Assembly: GCA_017621495.1 (NCBI GenBank)
Contig: JAGATB010000005.1
Coordinates: forward strand, 1 to 64,000
DNA: 64,000 bases
Source: Clostridia bacterium
GTDB lineage: Bacteria > Bacillota > Clostridia > UMGS1810
Reading direction: 5' to 3'
Shown here: piece after piece, positions 41,695 to 50,992 of the stretch
Numbering within the stretch: the first letter of the stretch is position 1
Layout of the letters: each line of letters starts with the position of its first letter
Notes under the pieces: model-generated
What the model was told of the DNA's origin: nothing
Database searches by the model: none
The model's input: the letters and a program-made list of their open reading frames with translations, nothing else
Program-made: the position numbers and the translations under genes

Positions 41695-44600
41695 TTACTT
41701 TTCCACTCTTAAAAGCAGCGGAGTGTGTCCTTTTACAGTAATACTTTCTCCATACTTTCCAAAGTTAATCAAATCTTCGCAATTAGCAACCTTTTTGCCG
41801 TTGATATAAACCTCGGCTTCTCTGTCGTCCCATGTATAGCTGCAAAGATTTATAATATACGCACCGTCATATTCAGCTGTAATCCAATCTGCATCTGTGA
41901 GATTTTCGCCTGTTAATTTGTCTTTTACAACAACAGTATCAAGGCTAAGTGATTTAACCAGCGATGTGATTTCCTTCTTTATAGCCTGCTTGCTGATACC
42001 TGCGATTGTGGTTCCGGCATCTTCATAGCCAAGGCATACGGCTTTGGCCTTTATAGCTGTTATGGAATCTGCATTATGATTATCACCATATTCATTAACA
42101 GTTAATGCTTTGTCACCGATAACAATAAGCTTTCCGCCGTTTTCCGCAAATAGTTTCAGCTGCTCAAGAGTTTCCTCTCTTACGCTGACGCTTCCGGGAA
42201 TAATAATAGCTTTATAATTTAACATATTATCAAGCTGACTCTCAACTACAAATCTTGTCTTTTGTCCGTTTTCGCCAAGAGATGCGGAAACAGAGCGTAT
42301 GATATCAAGCATCTCATCATTATACGGAACACTTGCATCGGAATATAGTACAGCTATATCGCTTTTGGCATTCTGAAGTGCTACAACCTCATTGGAGAGT
42401 CTGTTAAGGTCAAGAGTTGTCTTGCCCAGGGTAGCAACGGAATCAGGGCGTGCCGTAAGAAGTGAGTTAAAGTAAATTGTACCGTTCTTTGACCTCGAAT
42501 ATCTGTCCCAGAGCCAAAGTACAGAACCGCCTCTGCCGTGAACCGCACCATTCCAGATATCTGCAACGTTATAGATTACTTCTTTGTCATTATACGTAAG
42601 AACCCTCGCATCTACGATGATGTGGTCTTCTGTGTTGTAGATAGGAGCTGTCTTAACTGATGTAAGGAAGTCATAGAAGAGATTCTTCCATCTTGAATCA
42701 TCGGTGGCAATCATTGACCATGCGTCGCATCCGTTGATGTCGGTGACATCTTTGAGAATTTCATAATTATCACTGGAGCTTATACGGAAGTTTACACCTG
42801 TTTTAAAGGTATCCATAACCTTTACATGTGTAAATACCTCGGGGTCAATGGACTTGATATACTCACTTACCTTTCCAATCCAGTTGGGAAGGATTGTATC
42901 GTTATATTCTTTCCAATCGTAGTATCTGGGTGTTGCCTCAATACCTGTAGGGAGCTCCACCTCATCGAAGGATTTATATGTTGTTCCCCATCTTTCATTG
43001 AGCTTTGCAATATCCTGATATTTTTCTTTCATAGCCTCACGATAATCATCTATAAATGCCCAACTGTCGAGCATTGAGTTGTACTGCGGTTCGTTAGCAA
43101 GGATAACACCATCAAAGGATTCCTTGTCCTTGATTCTCGGGATGAGAGTTTTGTAGAATATCTCATACATCTCCAAAAGCTTGGGATGATTGGGATCCTG
43201 ATGGTTGAAGTTACCCCACTGCTCAGGAAGATTAATCTCCGGATAATCCTCCAAAACAAATGTTGGAACATAATGCGGTGATGCACCAAACTGTCCCGAA
43301 ATATTGTATTTTGCAAGGTTATCAAAGGTTTCTTCAAACTTTTTGACTACCCTTTCGTCTATTGCATAATACTGCTCTTCGGGATACCTTCCTTCAAAAT
43401 CACCGTTTAAAAGAAGATTTTTGCTTGTTCCTGCCTGACGAATATACGCATCATCTACCAAAATAGCATCCGCCTTATTCTCTACAAGTATGATAAAGCT
43501 GAGTGTATTTTCGTTGGGTCCTGTTGTGTAGGTAAGCTTGTCGTCACGCCAGTCGAATGTTCCGTTAAGACTCTGGCGCATTGCTCTGTTACCAACACCC
43601 GTTAAGCCGTTGGTTGTAAGAATATAGAATGCTCCCAGTACATTTTTACTCTTTACGGAAACACCATATTCATATGTAGTATTGGGCTTTGCATCTATTG
43701 TCTGTATGAGATATTTATAGTTGTTGCTCACATATGGCAATGCTGACGAGAGCTTAAGCGCTGAACTTCCGCTTCGTACATCATCTGTAGATGCATCTAC
43801 ATCAACCTCATAATTTCCAACACCTCTAAGTCCCCAGCTCTTAACCGGAATTGCCTCTGTCATAATATCCCAGGGACCAAGCTCCGGATGTGAACAGTTA
43901 AACCCAACCTTAGAAAGTGTTTCTATTACATCTGCCTGTCTGGAAGGCTCCCAATGTCCCGCCCCTACGAAGAATACGGGTCGCTGTTCCAAGGTGCCGT
44001 CTTCTCTACGTGTTGTAGCTACAAAATGATTGTCTACAACTTCAATAGGTGATGTAACATATCTGGGGACAGATACAGGTTCTATTGTTCCTGCAAGTAA
44101 GCCTTCAAGTTCTTCTTTTGCTTCATTATAAAGACGAGTAAGAACCTTATCCTGATGAGCAATTCTGGTAAGGTCATTGTCCGCCAGATCCTCCTCAAGA
44201 TACTTTATAAACAGTTCGATTGTATAATACTTAACCTTCTGATACTCAATAGGTATTGACTTTGTAATACATTTTGAGATAAGGTCGGTAAGTTCATTAT
44301 AATTTTTCTTGTGTTTTGCAATTATTTCAACGGTTATAGCTTCATCTGCACATACATTTGTAACTACAGAGTCGTTTCTGGTACTCTTGCCGTCTGTTAC
44401 CGAAACATCCATAACAGTTTCGCCATAGCCTGTGAGTTTTGCAGAAAATTTGACACTTGCGGATTTTCCGCCTTCAAGGCTGATTTCCTTTTTTACAGAG
44501 GCTTTTTCACTGGAAACAGTAAATGTCTTTGTTTTATCGGTCTGGTTAAACAAATCTACAGAATAATTTGCTGTTTCACCTGTAGCTATATCCTTGTCTC

Positions 44601-45780
44601 CCTGAAAGAAGGTTGTAAACTCATCTTCGTCTCTTAAAAGCATCATTTTGGGGAAAAGCTGACTTCCCTTGTACATGGAAATACCGGGAGCGACATCAAT
44701 ACATCCCTTTCTGCCGTGTCCGTCGTTATCATTGTCATTGACAATAGCGCAGAAAAGCACAACACTTGGGATTTTGCCAAAATATGCTGACCATGGAATT
44801 GCAACTTCATATGTAGTTTTATTTCCTGTCCTTTTGGTATCGGTTATTATTGCTGTATCACCAAATTCCACAGTAGCATCATTTTGCTCGTCATATACCG
44901 CACCATAAGAAATACCAAAGGTTTCATCCGTGCCGCATATGGTAAACTGTAAGCCGTCTCCGTTCCAGTAGCTTCCGGCAGTAACCGGTGAGTGAGCATC
45001 ATCTTCTACATCAAGTAGGAAATAGAAGTTATCATCATCATAAGCATAGCTGATTTCACCTGCAACACTCTGAGGCTGCTTTGTGAAATCGGTATATATA
45101 TCAAGCTTTCTTGAAGTAACCTCTGACCATTCATCAGCCTTGCCGTCAATAACTATGTCAGTTTTTTTGTGTACGGGTATAATATCCTGACTTGCTTCTT
45201 CTGCAGAAGAGGCCGGAGCATTTTCTTCAAACGAGGGATTTTTGATAAGATTGTTTTCAGGTGTATTCGGAAGCGAAGCATCATAAAAATACACATCGTC
45301 TATCCAAAGGGCATCTGTAACATTTTCCATTACAAATCGTAATGCCACCTGTGTCTTATCCAGATTGGTATATGCAAATTCAAAGCCTCTCCAATCTGCT
45401 GTTTTGCCTGTTGGAGTAAGATAACCAAGATTGGTACGGTCCCAGTTTATCTGTACGTATGCTTTGTTGGCGTTTTTCACCTTTGCCTTAAAGCCGTATA
45501 TGTATGTATGACCGGGTGTAACAGGTATCTTTTCGTAGCTTATTCTTACATATTGTTCCTCTGTTCTGGGTGTCTGATTGTTTAGCTTCATTGAAGCCTT
45601 ACCGCTGTATTTTTCGGTTGTGTCAACCGTAACTCCTCCCACAGTATTAGAGGATTTATCCAATACCCAACCGGGCGGCGTGATGTCTTGTGCTGCACTT
45701 GCGATTAGCTGAGGAAAAGTAGTTGCTGTGCAACTTACAGTAAGTGCTATCGCAATTATATGTCTAAGAAATTTTTTCAT
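41695..45780 (-). CDS. Exported multidomain GH42-like glycosidase with inserted CBM
   Basis: The 1361-residue protein has a signal peptide (about 1-28), a CBM4/9-like beta domain (30-190), a CBM9/DOMON-like domain starting VIDGKADEWSEV (205-385), a linker helix region and a GH42-like TIM barrel from about 590. The acid/base candidate lies in ILANEP near 895 and the nucleophile candidate in NTEDHI near 1050. A second CBM4/9-like domain (about 640-800) is inserted inside the barrel. A beta-galactosidase trimerisation-like domain and a small C-terminal beta domain follow. It is paralogous to the next gene (45796-48684). Substrate not predictable; a galactoside or glucoside of plant polysaccharide is likely. 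Confidence 0.75.
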   Translation of the reverse strand: MKKFLRHIIAIALTVSCTATTFPQLIASAAQDITPPGWVLDKSSNTVGGVTVDTTEKYSGKASMKLNNQTPRTEEQYVRISYEKIPVTPGHTYIYGFKAKVKNANKAYVQINWDRTNLGYLTPTGKTADWRGFEFAYTNLDKTQVALRFVMENVTDALWIDDVYFYDASLPNTPENNLIKNPSFEENAPASSAEEASQDIIPVHKKTDIVIDGKADEWSEVTSRKLDIYTDFTKQPQSVAGEISYAYDDDNFYFLLDVEDDAHSPVTAGSYWNGDGLQFTICGTDETFGISYGAVYDEQNDATVEFGDTAIITDTKRTGNKTTYEVAIPWSAYFGKIPSVVLFCAIVNDNDNDGHGRKGCIDVAPGISMYKGSQLFPKMMLLRDEDEFTTFFQGDKDIATGETANYSVDLFNQTDKTKTFTVSSEKASVKKEISLEGGKSASVKFSAKLTGYGETVMDVSVTDGKSTRNDSVVTNVCADEAITVEIIAKHKKNYNELTDLISKCITKSIPIEYQKVKYYTIELFIKYLEEDLADNDLTRIAHQDKVLTRLYNEAKEELEGLLAGTIEPVSVPRYVTSPIEVVDNHFVATTRREDGTLEQRPVFFVGAGHWEPSRQADVIETLSKVGFNCSHPELGPWDIMTEAIPVKSWGLRGVGNYEVDVDASTDDVRSGSSALKLSSALPYVSNNYKYLIQTIDAKPNTTYEYGVSVKSKNVLGAFYILTTNGLTGVGNRAMRQSLNGTFDWRDDKLTYTTGPNENTLSFIILVENKADAILVDDAYIRQAGTSKNLLLNGDFEGRYPEEQYYAIDERVVKKFEETFDNLAKYNISGQFGASPHYVPTFVLEDYPEINLPEQWGNFNHQDPNHPKLLEMYEIFYKTLIPRIKDKESFDGVILANEPQYNSMLDSWAFIDDYREAMKEKYQDIAKLNERWGTTYKSFDEVELPTGIEATPRYYDWKEYNDTILPNWIGKVSEYIKSIDPEVFTHVKVMDTFKTGVNFRISSSDNYEILKDVTDINGCDAWSMIATDDSRWKNLFYDFLTSVKTAPIYNTEDHIIVDARVLTYNDKEVIYNVADIWNGAVHGRGGSVLWLWDRYSRSKNGTIYFNSLLTARPDSVATLGKTTLDLNRLSNEVVALQNAKSDIAVLYSDASVPYNDEMLDIIRSVSASLGENGQKTRFVVESQLDNMLNYKAIIIPGSVSVREETLEQLKLFAENGGKLIVIGDKALTVNEYGDNHNADSITAIKAKAVCLGYEDAGTTIAGISKQAIKKEITSLVKSLSLDTVVVKDKLTGENLTDADWITAEYDGAYIINLCSYTWDDREAEVYINGKKVANCEDLINFGKYGESITVKGHTPLLLRVEK

Positions 45781-45795
45781 TATATCATTCCTCTC

Positions 45796-48684
45796 TTACT
45801 TGCCCAAACTTTGCGATGCCATATATGGCTTTAAATTATCTACACTGTTTATCAAAAATGATTTCATCATATATGGAAGGGGCTTGTTTTGCTTTATTTC
45901 AAAGCCAAGCGAAGATGTAACCTTGCCGTTCTTATCCGCAGTGCCCGATGTCTTTACGACGGTTTCCAAGGTTTTGTCCGATGAATATATTGCAAGAAGA
46001 TGAACATATTCGGAAAAAGGCTCTAAAACCGCATTGACCTTTGAAGTAATGTTATCGGTTTTAATTTCTGTTGCCCTGGTTCCGTCGGAATAACGGAAAC
46101 TCATTGTAGATACTGCATTTTTGAGCTTTACAAGCTTTGTTTCGTATGGTTTAAGAGTAAAACTGTTTGATATATTTTTGTTTTCTGTTAAATCATATAC
46201 AGTTTCATCATATGCCAATCCGTCAAGCAGTATAGAAATATCCGCATCGGAACCTCCATAGTTACAAAGATTTATAACATAATCATCTGTGTACTTCGCA
46301 CTTGTCCATTCGGTTTCACCGTTTGAGCTTGTTACAGATACAACTCTGTCAAAGCCGGCAATAGCACTGCCTATGGCATTATGTACATCTTCATATCCCG
46401 AAAGAGTTACTGTGGAAGAATTAAAGCTTCCAAACGATACCCTACCGGAATTATTTAAAACATTATTCTTTAGTGTGGTATCGAGCGACTTTCCGTTTTC
46501 GTTATAATAATCATTGTTATATTCAACGAAAATTACCTTTTTGCCATTTTCAATAAATTCGTTTATCTCGGTCCATACCTTTTCGGGCATATACTGGCAT
46601 ACAGGAACTATCAAAAGCTCAAGGTCTGTATTTTCATTTAATTTTTCGGGATATGTATCATTTACTATGTAGACCTTTTCGCCGTTATTCTGCAGGTATC
46701 GGTATACCTCATACATAGCCGAAAGATGAAGCGAAGAAAGTCCTACCTGTGTATAGTTGGAATACATAACTGCACATCTTGCACTCTTTTTCTGAATTGC
46801 TGTTATCTCATTTGCCATACGATTAAGGTCAAGGTTGACCTTGCCGATTGCAGCAACATGGTCAGCACGGTATGCAAGGTTTGAATTATAATAGTATGTA
46901 CCATTCTGCGCTCTTGAGGATTTGTCCCATAGCCAGTAAACAGAACCTGCTCTGCCGTGGATTGCACCCTGCCACATATCTGCTATGTTCATAGCAAGCT
47001 CGTTGGCATTGTATGTAATCTCTGTACTATCCCTTAATATATGGTCCTCACTGTTTATTACAGGAGCATTTTTCATAGATGTCATAAAGTCATACCACAT
47101 AGTCTTGCCCTGAAGCTTATTGGCATTTTCTCCGTAAATACCCCAGGCATCGCATCCATTGATATCCATAATGGGCGACCACTGCTCGTAGTTAGTACCG
47201 CAGAAAATTCTTCTGTTTCCATTTCCGCCGCTTGATATATATGCAGAGCACTTGGTATGAACAGGTATAGTTTCGTCGATATCCTTGACTACATCTTTTA
47301 AAAATGCAAACCACTCGGTAAGTATTGAGTCGTTGAACTCTCTCCAGTCATTATACTGTGCACCGACCTTTGGAGTTTCGGGCATGGTTACACTGTCAAA
47401 ACTATAATAGTACTTGCCGTGTGCATTCCTTAAATTGGATATTGTGCTGTATTTGTTCTTCAAAAATTCGCGGTATTCTCCGATATAAAAATCAGGATAC
47501 TCGTACGAAATAAAGAATGGTTCATTAGCCAGGCAAACACTATGGAAAGACTTGTAATCCTTGATTTCGGGAATCACGACTCTTAAGAAAGCTTCGAGAG
47601 CTGCCTTTACCTCATCATGTGTCGGATTATACGGCATAAAATCAGGGAAAGTGCCACTTCCACTATTGTTTATTTCAGGATAATTGTCATATATAAACTG
47701 CGGGAAATAGTGCATAGCCGTCATAAACATAATAGAAAGATTGTTGTCCTCGGCTGTCTTGAAGATGTTTTTTACATTGGCTACCGCCGATTCATTTATG
47801 TCGTACTTCCTTCCCTCTGTTCCGGGCTTTAATACTGAGCTTGGGCCCAATTCGTAATGAGTATAATTTACACCCAAATCTGTAAAGGTTGTATAATCAG
47901 AGAGTGCATCTGCCCAGTGTCCGTATCCGTTGAAGAAGACGGGCTGTGTAAGCTTCTGCCCCTTTACATCTACTGTTGCAATAAGGCTTTGTCCGTCCTG
48001 ACTAATCTCAGAACTAACATATATGGGAGCAACCTTTTCATCTATTGTGCCATCAAGATAACCGGTCAATAATATTATGGTTTCGTCTGCAAGGCTTGAA
48101 ATCACTGTATAGTTGTGGTTGTATTCCTCTGCAAGGTTCTTTTCTATATAGCTATCAAGAAAAGACTCAAATCTCTTTATAACACTGAGATTTACCTTTT
48201 CGTACTCGGCGGAAATATTTCTATCTTCACACTCGGCTAAAAGAAGCTCTATCTCTCTTATTTTTTCTTTAAGTATCTGTCTGTTTGCTGTGTACCGGCA
48301 ATTATAAACGAAGGATATTGTGGATTGTCCTTCTTTGTCATTACCATTTATATATGCAGTAAGGTTTTTGCCCTGAGCTTCGCTCTTGAGCCCAAAGGTA
48401 AAGGAAAACGCACCGTTTGCCTTGCTTTGTGTTTCCTCCATTGCATATATAGTGCCGTTTGCATCATCTGTTATCTTTAAGGTGATTATTTTTCCCGTGC
48501 CGCCTGAATGCACACCCGAAAATACCACATTGCACTCAGTGCAAACCGGTTGCGAAAGAGTAACAGCACCGACACTATTAACAGAAGCTACATCAAAGCA
48601 TCCGCTCCCGTCTGCATAGCAGACGGGACAGATTGATAAAACTATTGATATTATAAGTAAAAAACTAAGAGCTTTATATTTCAT
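45796..48684 (-). CDS. Exported GH42-like glycosidase
   Basis: The 962-residue protein has a signal peptide, an N-terminal Ig-like domain ending FSFTFGLKS...SFVYN, a helical segment, then a GH42-like barrel with VFFNGYGHW near 235, LANEP near 384 and NSEDHI near 545. It lacks the CBM insertion seen in its paralogue. The C-terminal domain ends LKPYMASQSLGK. Its Ig-like module resembles one in the SLH protein at 53565-55313, which suggests a shared cell-surface assembly. Confidence 0.72.
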   Translation of the reverse strand: MKYKALSFLLIISIVLSICPVCYADGSGCFDVASVNSVGAVTLSQPVCTECNVVFSGVHSGGTGKIITLKITDDANGTIYAMEETQSKANGAFSFTFGLKSEAQGKNLTAYINGNDKEGQSTISFVYNCRYTANRQILKEKIREIELLLAECEDRNISAEYEKVNLSVIKRFESFLDSYIEKNLAEEYNHNYTVISSLADETIILLTGYLDGTIDEKVAPIYVSSEISQDGQSLIATVDVKGQKLTQPVFFNGYGHWADALSDYTTFTDLGVNYTHYELGPSSVLKPGTEGRKYDINESAVANVKNIFKTAEDNNLSIMFMTAMHYFPQFIYDNYPEINNSGSGTFPDFMPYNPTHDEVKAALEAFLRVVIPEIKDYKSFHSVCLANEPFFISYEYPDFYIGEYREFLKNKYSTISNLRNAHGKYYYSFDSVTMPETPKVGAQYNDWREFNDSILTEWFAFLKDVVKDIDETIPVHTKCSAYISSGGNGNRRIFCGTNYEQWSPIMDINGCDAWGIYGENANKLQGKTMWYDFMTSMKNAPVINSEDHILRDSTEITYNANELAMNIADMWQGAIHGRAGSVYWLWDKSSRAQNGTYYYNSNLAYRADHVAAIGKVNLDLNRMANEITAIQKKSARCAVMYSNYTQVGLSSLHLSAMYEVYRYLQNNGEKVYIVNDTYPEKLNENTDLELLIVPVCQYMPEKVWTEINEFIENGKKVIFVEYNNDYYNENGKSLDTTLKNNVLNNSGRVSFGSFNSSTVTLSGYEDVHNAIGSAIAGFDRVVSVTSSNGETEWTSAKYTDDYVINLCNYGGSDADISILLDGLAYDETVYDLTENKNISNSFTLKPYETKLVKLKNAVSTMSFRYSDGTRATEIKTDNITSKVNAVLEPFSEYVHLLAIYSSDKTLETVVKTSGTADKNGKVTSSLGFEIKQNKPLPYMMKSFLINSVDNLKPYMASQSLGK

Positions 48685-48694
48685 ATGATTTTAC

Positions 48695-50926
48695 CTATTC
48701 ATACAATTTGCAGGTTTTAAGAGGTGTCATTCCTTCGAGGCTATCCCAAAGGAACATCTTCATAGTTTTGCCTGCAGGGATTGTAACTGATTTTTCTAAC
48801 TTTGTGGGTGTTGCAGATGTATCAGAAGTTTTAGTAATTGTTGTCTTTTCGGTCATCTCTACAAAGTCCAGAGTATCTCCGTCGTATACAACAAGGAAAA
48901 GCTGTGCTGTGTAGTTGTCCTTGGTGCAGTTTCTGATATCAACGCTTACTGTAACTGTGTTTCCGCTTGCAGACACATTAAAATCGCTGATGTAGTCACC
49001 TGTGGGTTCAAAATCTCTCTTTGCAAAAAGCTCGCCAAAGCCGTTTTCAGTAGCAGTATTAGTTGTATAATCTGCTGTCCATTCATATATTTCTACATCA
49101 TCAATGAATGCTTTGAATTTACCTTCAAAGTAAAACATTTCGCCGGGAAGGAATGCAGGAGTACCGTTTCCATCACTATCTTCCGGTCTGTCTACATATA
49201 TCGGATATTTTGATTTGAATGTGTACCAACCATTTTCATTAGTGAGTTTCCAACGATCTCCATTATTTGGTACAGATATTCCTGTTTCAGAGGTGCCTGA
49301 TATTGTTGCATAATATACTGCCTTGGTTTTTCCGTTACGGGCATTCTGAGGTTTGATTTGTATAAGACCACTCTGGTTTTCGGCTATATAGATTGAGAAC
49401 TGTATACCATATGCTGTCTGTTCTTCCATCTCAAAATCATCTGCACAGCTACCGAGACCTACAGCACCTGTTGTAGAATCAACATAGAGAGAATGTTCAC
49501 CACCATGTGCAAATGTATTTGTTACACCATATGTACCTGTGGTAGCAGAATGTTTGAATAATCCCACATTTGTATCCAAATCTGCTGTATCGGGTATTAC
49601 GGGACCTGAAGGCTCTTCCGGTTCATTCGCAGGTTCAAAATCTCTTTTGCCAAGCAAGGTAGTTCCCATACCATTGGCAATACCTGAGCCGGATACCGGT
49701 TCTTTTGTCCAGTTGTATATCTCAACGTCGTCAATAAACGCTTTGAACTTGCCTTCAAAGTAGAACATGCTTCCGGATATGAAATCGGCAGCTGCTGTGT
49801 TATCAACCATAATGGGATATATAGATTCAAAGCTATACCAGCCTGTGTTTTCATCCTTGGTAACAGTCCATCTGTCTTTACAAGCACCGCTTACATTCAA
49901 TCCATCGTTGGAGGTTCCGGTTATCAGTGTATAATAAACAGCTGAACAGGTGGTGTTTCCACCATTTTGGGGTCTAATCTGAAGCTCACCACTCTCATTT
50001 TCAGCTATATATATTGAAAACTTAAATCCATAGGGTGTACCTTTTACCATATTAAAATCATCTGCACAGCTACCAAGACCTACAATACCGCTTGTGGAAT
50101 CAACATAGAGTGAATGTTCGCCGCCATGTGCAAATGTATCTGTAACACCATATGTGCCTGCTGTGTTTTCGTGTGATGTTAAATTAACACTCTGTGTATC
50201 TAAATCAGCTGCATCAGGTATCACGGGTCCTGAAGGTTCTGTGTTTATCTCTTCTTCAAAGTCCTGAGTAAATACGGGGGTTTCACCTCTGGTACCGCTG
50301 TTCTGAGTTGTAGTATATCCTGTCCATTCATACACATTTATGTTGTCAACCTTTACCTTCATTTCACCATCGGTATACCACATATATCCTTTTCCGTAGC
50401 CGCTTACATCGCTGAAGTCACCATCCTCGGCGATAATAGCTGTTGTATTCCAGACTCTGTACCAACCGGCTTTTTCACCGCTTTCTATCTTTTCCAAGCC
50501 CCAACGGCCTTTGTTGGTATCTTCAAGATAAATGCCATTACCGCCATGAGCCAAAGAAGCATAATAAACAGTCGGATATGTAGTATTATCATTTCCTGTG
50601 GGCTTGAGCCAGATTTTTCCGGAAGTCCAGCTATCTACATAAATGTAAAATTCAAGTCCGTATGCTTTAGTGGGATCCATACCGAAGTCGCCCACAGGGT
50701 CACCCATCCATACATGAGAGCCGGATTTTGCATCAATGGCAATAGAACGGCTGCCACTGTATGCCATATCTGTCGCATATGTAACTGTACTTTCTCCGCT
50801 GTAATCAACATATAAACCGTCGATTACCCCCTTGTCTGCAGCTGAAACGGTTGCAAAGGACATTGCACTGATTATCATCATAAGTGCAAGTGTCATAGAC
50901 AATAAACTTCTAAATTTTCTTTTCAT
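48695..50926 (-). CDS. Exported protein with three tandem CBM-like repeats
   Basis: The 743-residue protein has a signal peptide and three homologous domains of about 190 residues (about 30-220, 240-425, 450-640). Each contains YATDMAYSG/THTFAHGGEHSLYVDS-like segments, a YGxxFxIYI strand and a DDVEIYxWT ending; repeats 2 and 3 are almost identical in places. A C-terminal beta domain (about 650-743) contains VSVDIRNCTKDNYTAQLFLVVYDGD and KMFLWDS. No catalytic domain is seen, so it likely binds polysaccharide at the surface beside the two enzymes encoded next door. Confidence 0.65.
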   Translation of the reverse strand: MKRKFRSLLSMTLALMMIISAMSFATVSAADKGVIDGLYVDYSGESTVTYATDMAYSGSRSIAIDAKSGSHVWMGDPVGDFGMDPTKAYGLEFYIYVDSWTSGKIWLKPTGNDNTTYPTVYYASLAHGGNGIYLEDTNKGRWGLEKIESGEKAGWYRVWNTTAIIAEDGDFSDVSGYGKGYMWYTDGEMKVKVDNINVYEWTGYTTTQNSGTRGETPVFTQDFEEEINTEPSGPVIPDAADLDTQSVNLTSHENTAGTYGVTDTFAHGGEHSLYVDSTSGIVGLGSCADDFNMVKGTPYGFKFSIYIAENESGELQIRPQNGGNTTCSAVYYTLITGTSNDGLNVSGACKDRWTVTKDENTGWYSFESIYPIMVDNTAAADFISGSMFYFEGKFKAFIDDVEIYNWTKEPVSGSGIANGMGTTLLGKRDFEPANEPEEPSGPVIPDTADLDTNVGLFKHSATTGTYGVTNTFAHGGEHSLYVDSTTGAVGLGSCADDFEMEEQTAYGIQFSIYIAENQSGLIQIKPQNARNGKTKAVYYATISGTSETGISVPNNGDRWKLTNENGWYTFKSKYPIYVDRPEDSDGNGTPAFLPGEMFYFEGKFKAFIDDVEIYEWTADYTTNTATENGFGELFAKRDFEPTGDYISDFNVSASGNTVTVSVDIRNCTKDNYTAQLFLVVYDGDTLDFVEMTEKTTITKTSDTSATPTKLEKSVTIPAGKTMKMFLWDSLEGMTPLKTCKLYE

Positions 50927-50992
50927 TTTTTTAATCTCCTTTTTAAAAATATTTATTTATCTAAAGACTTTTGCGTACAAAGTCAATTATTT

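Noticed and set aside
48695..50926. Tandem repeats as a CRISPR array or satellite
   Set aside because: The repeats are about 600 bp, stay in frame and encode protein domains.
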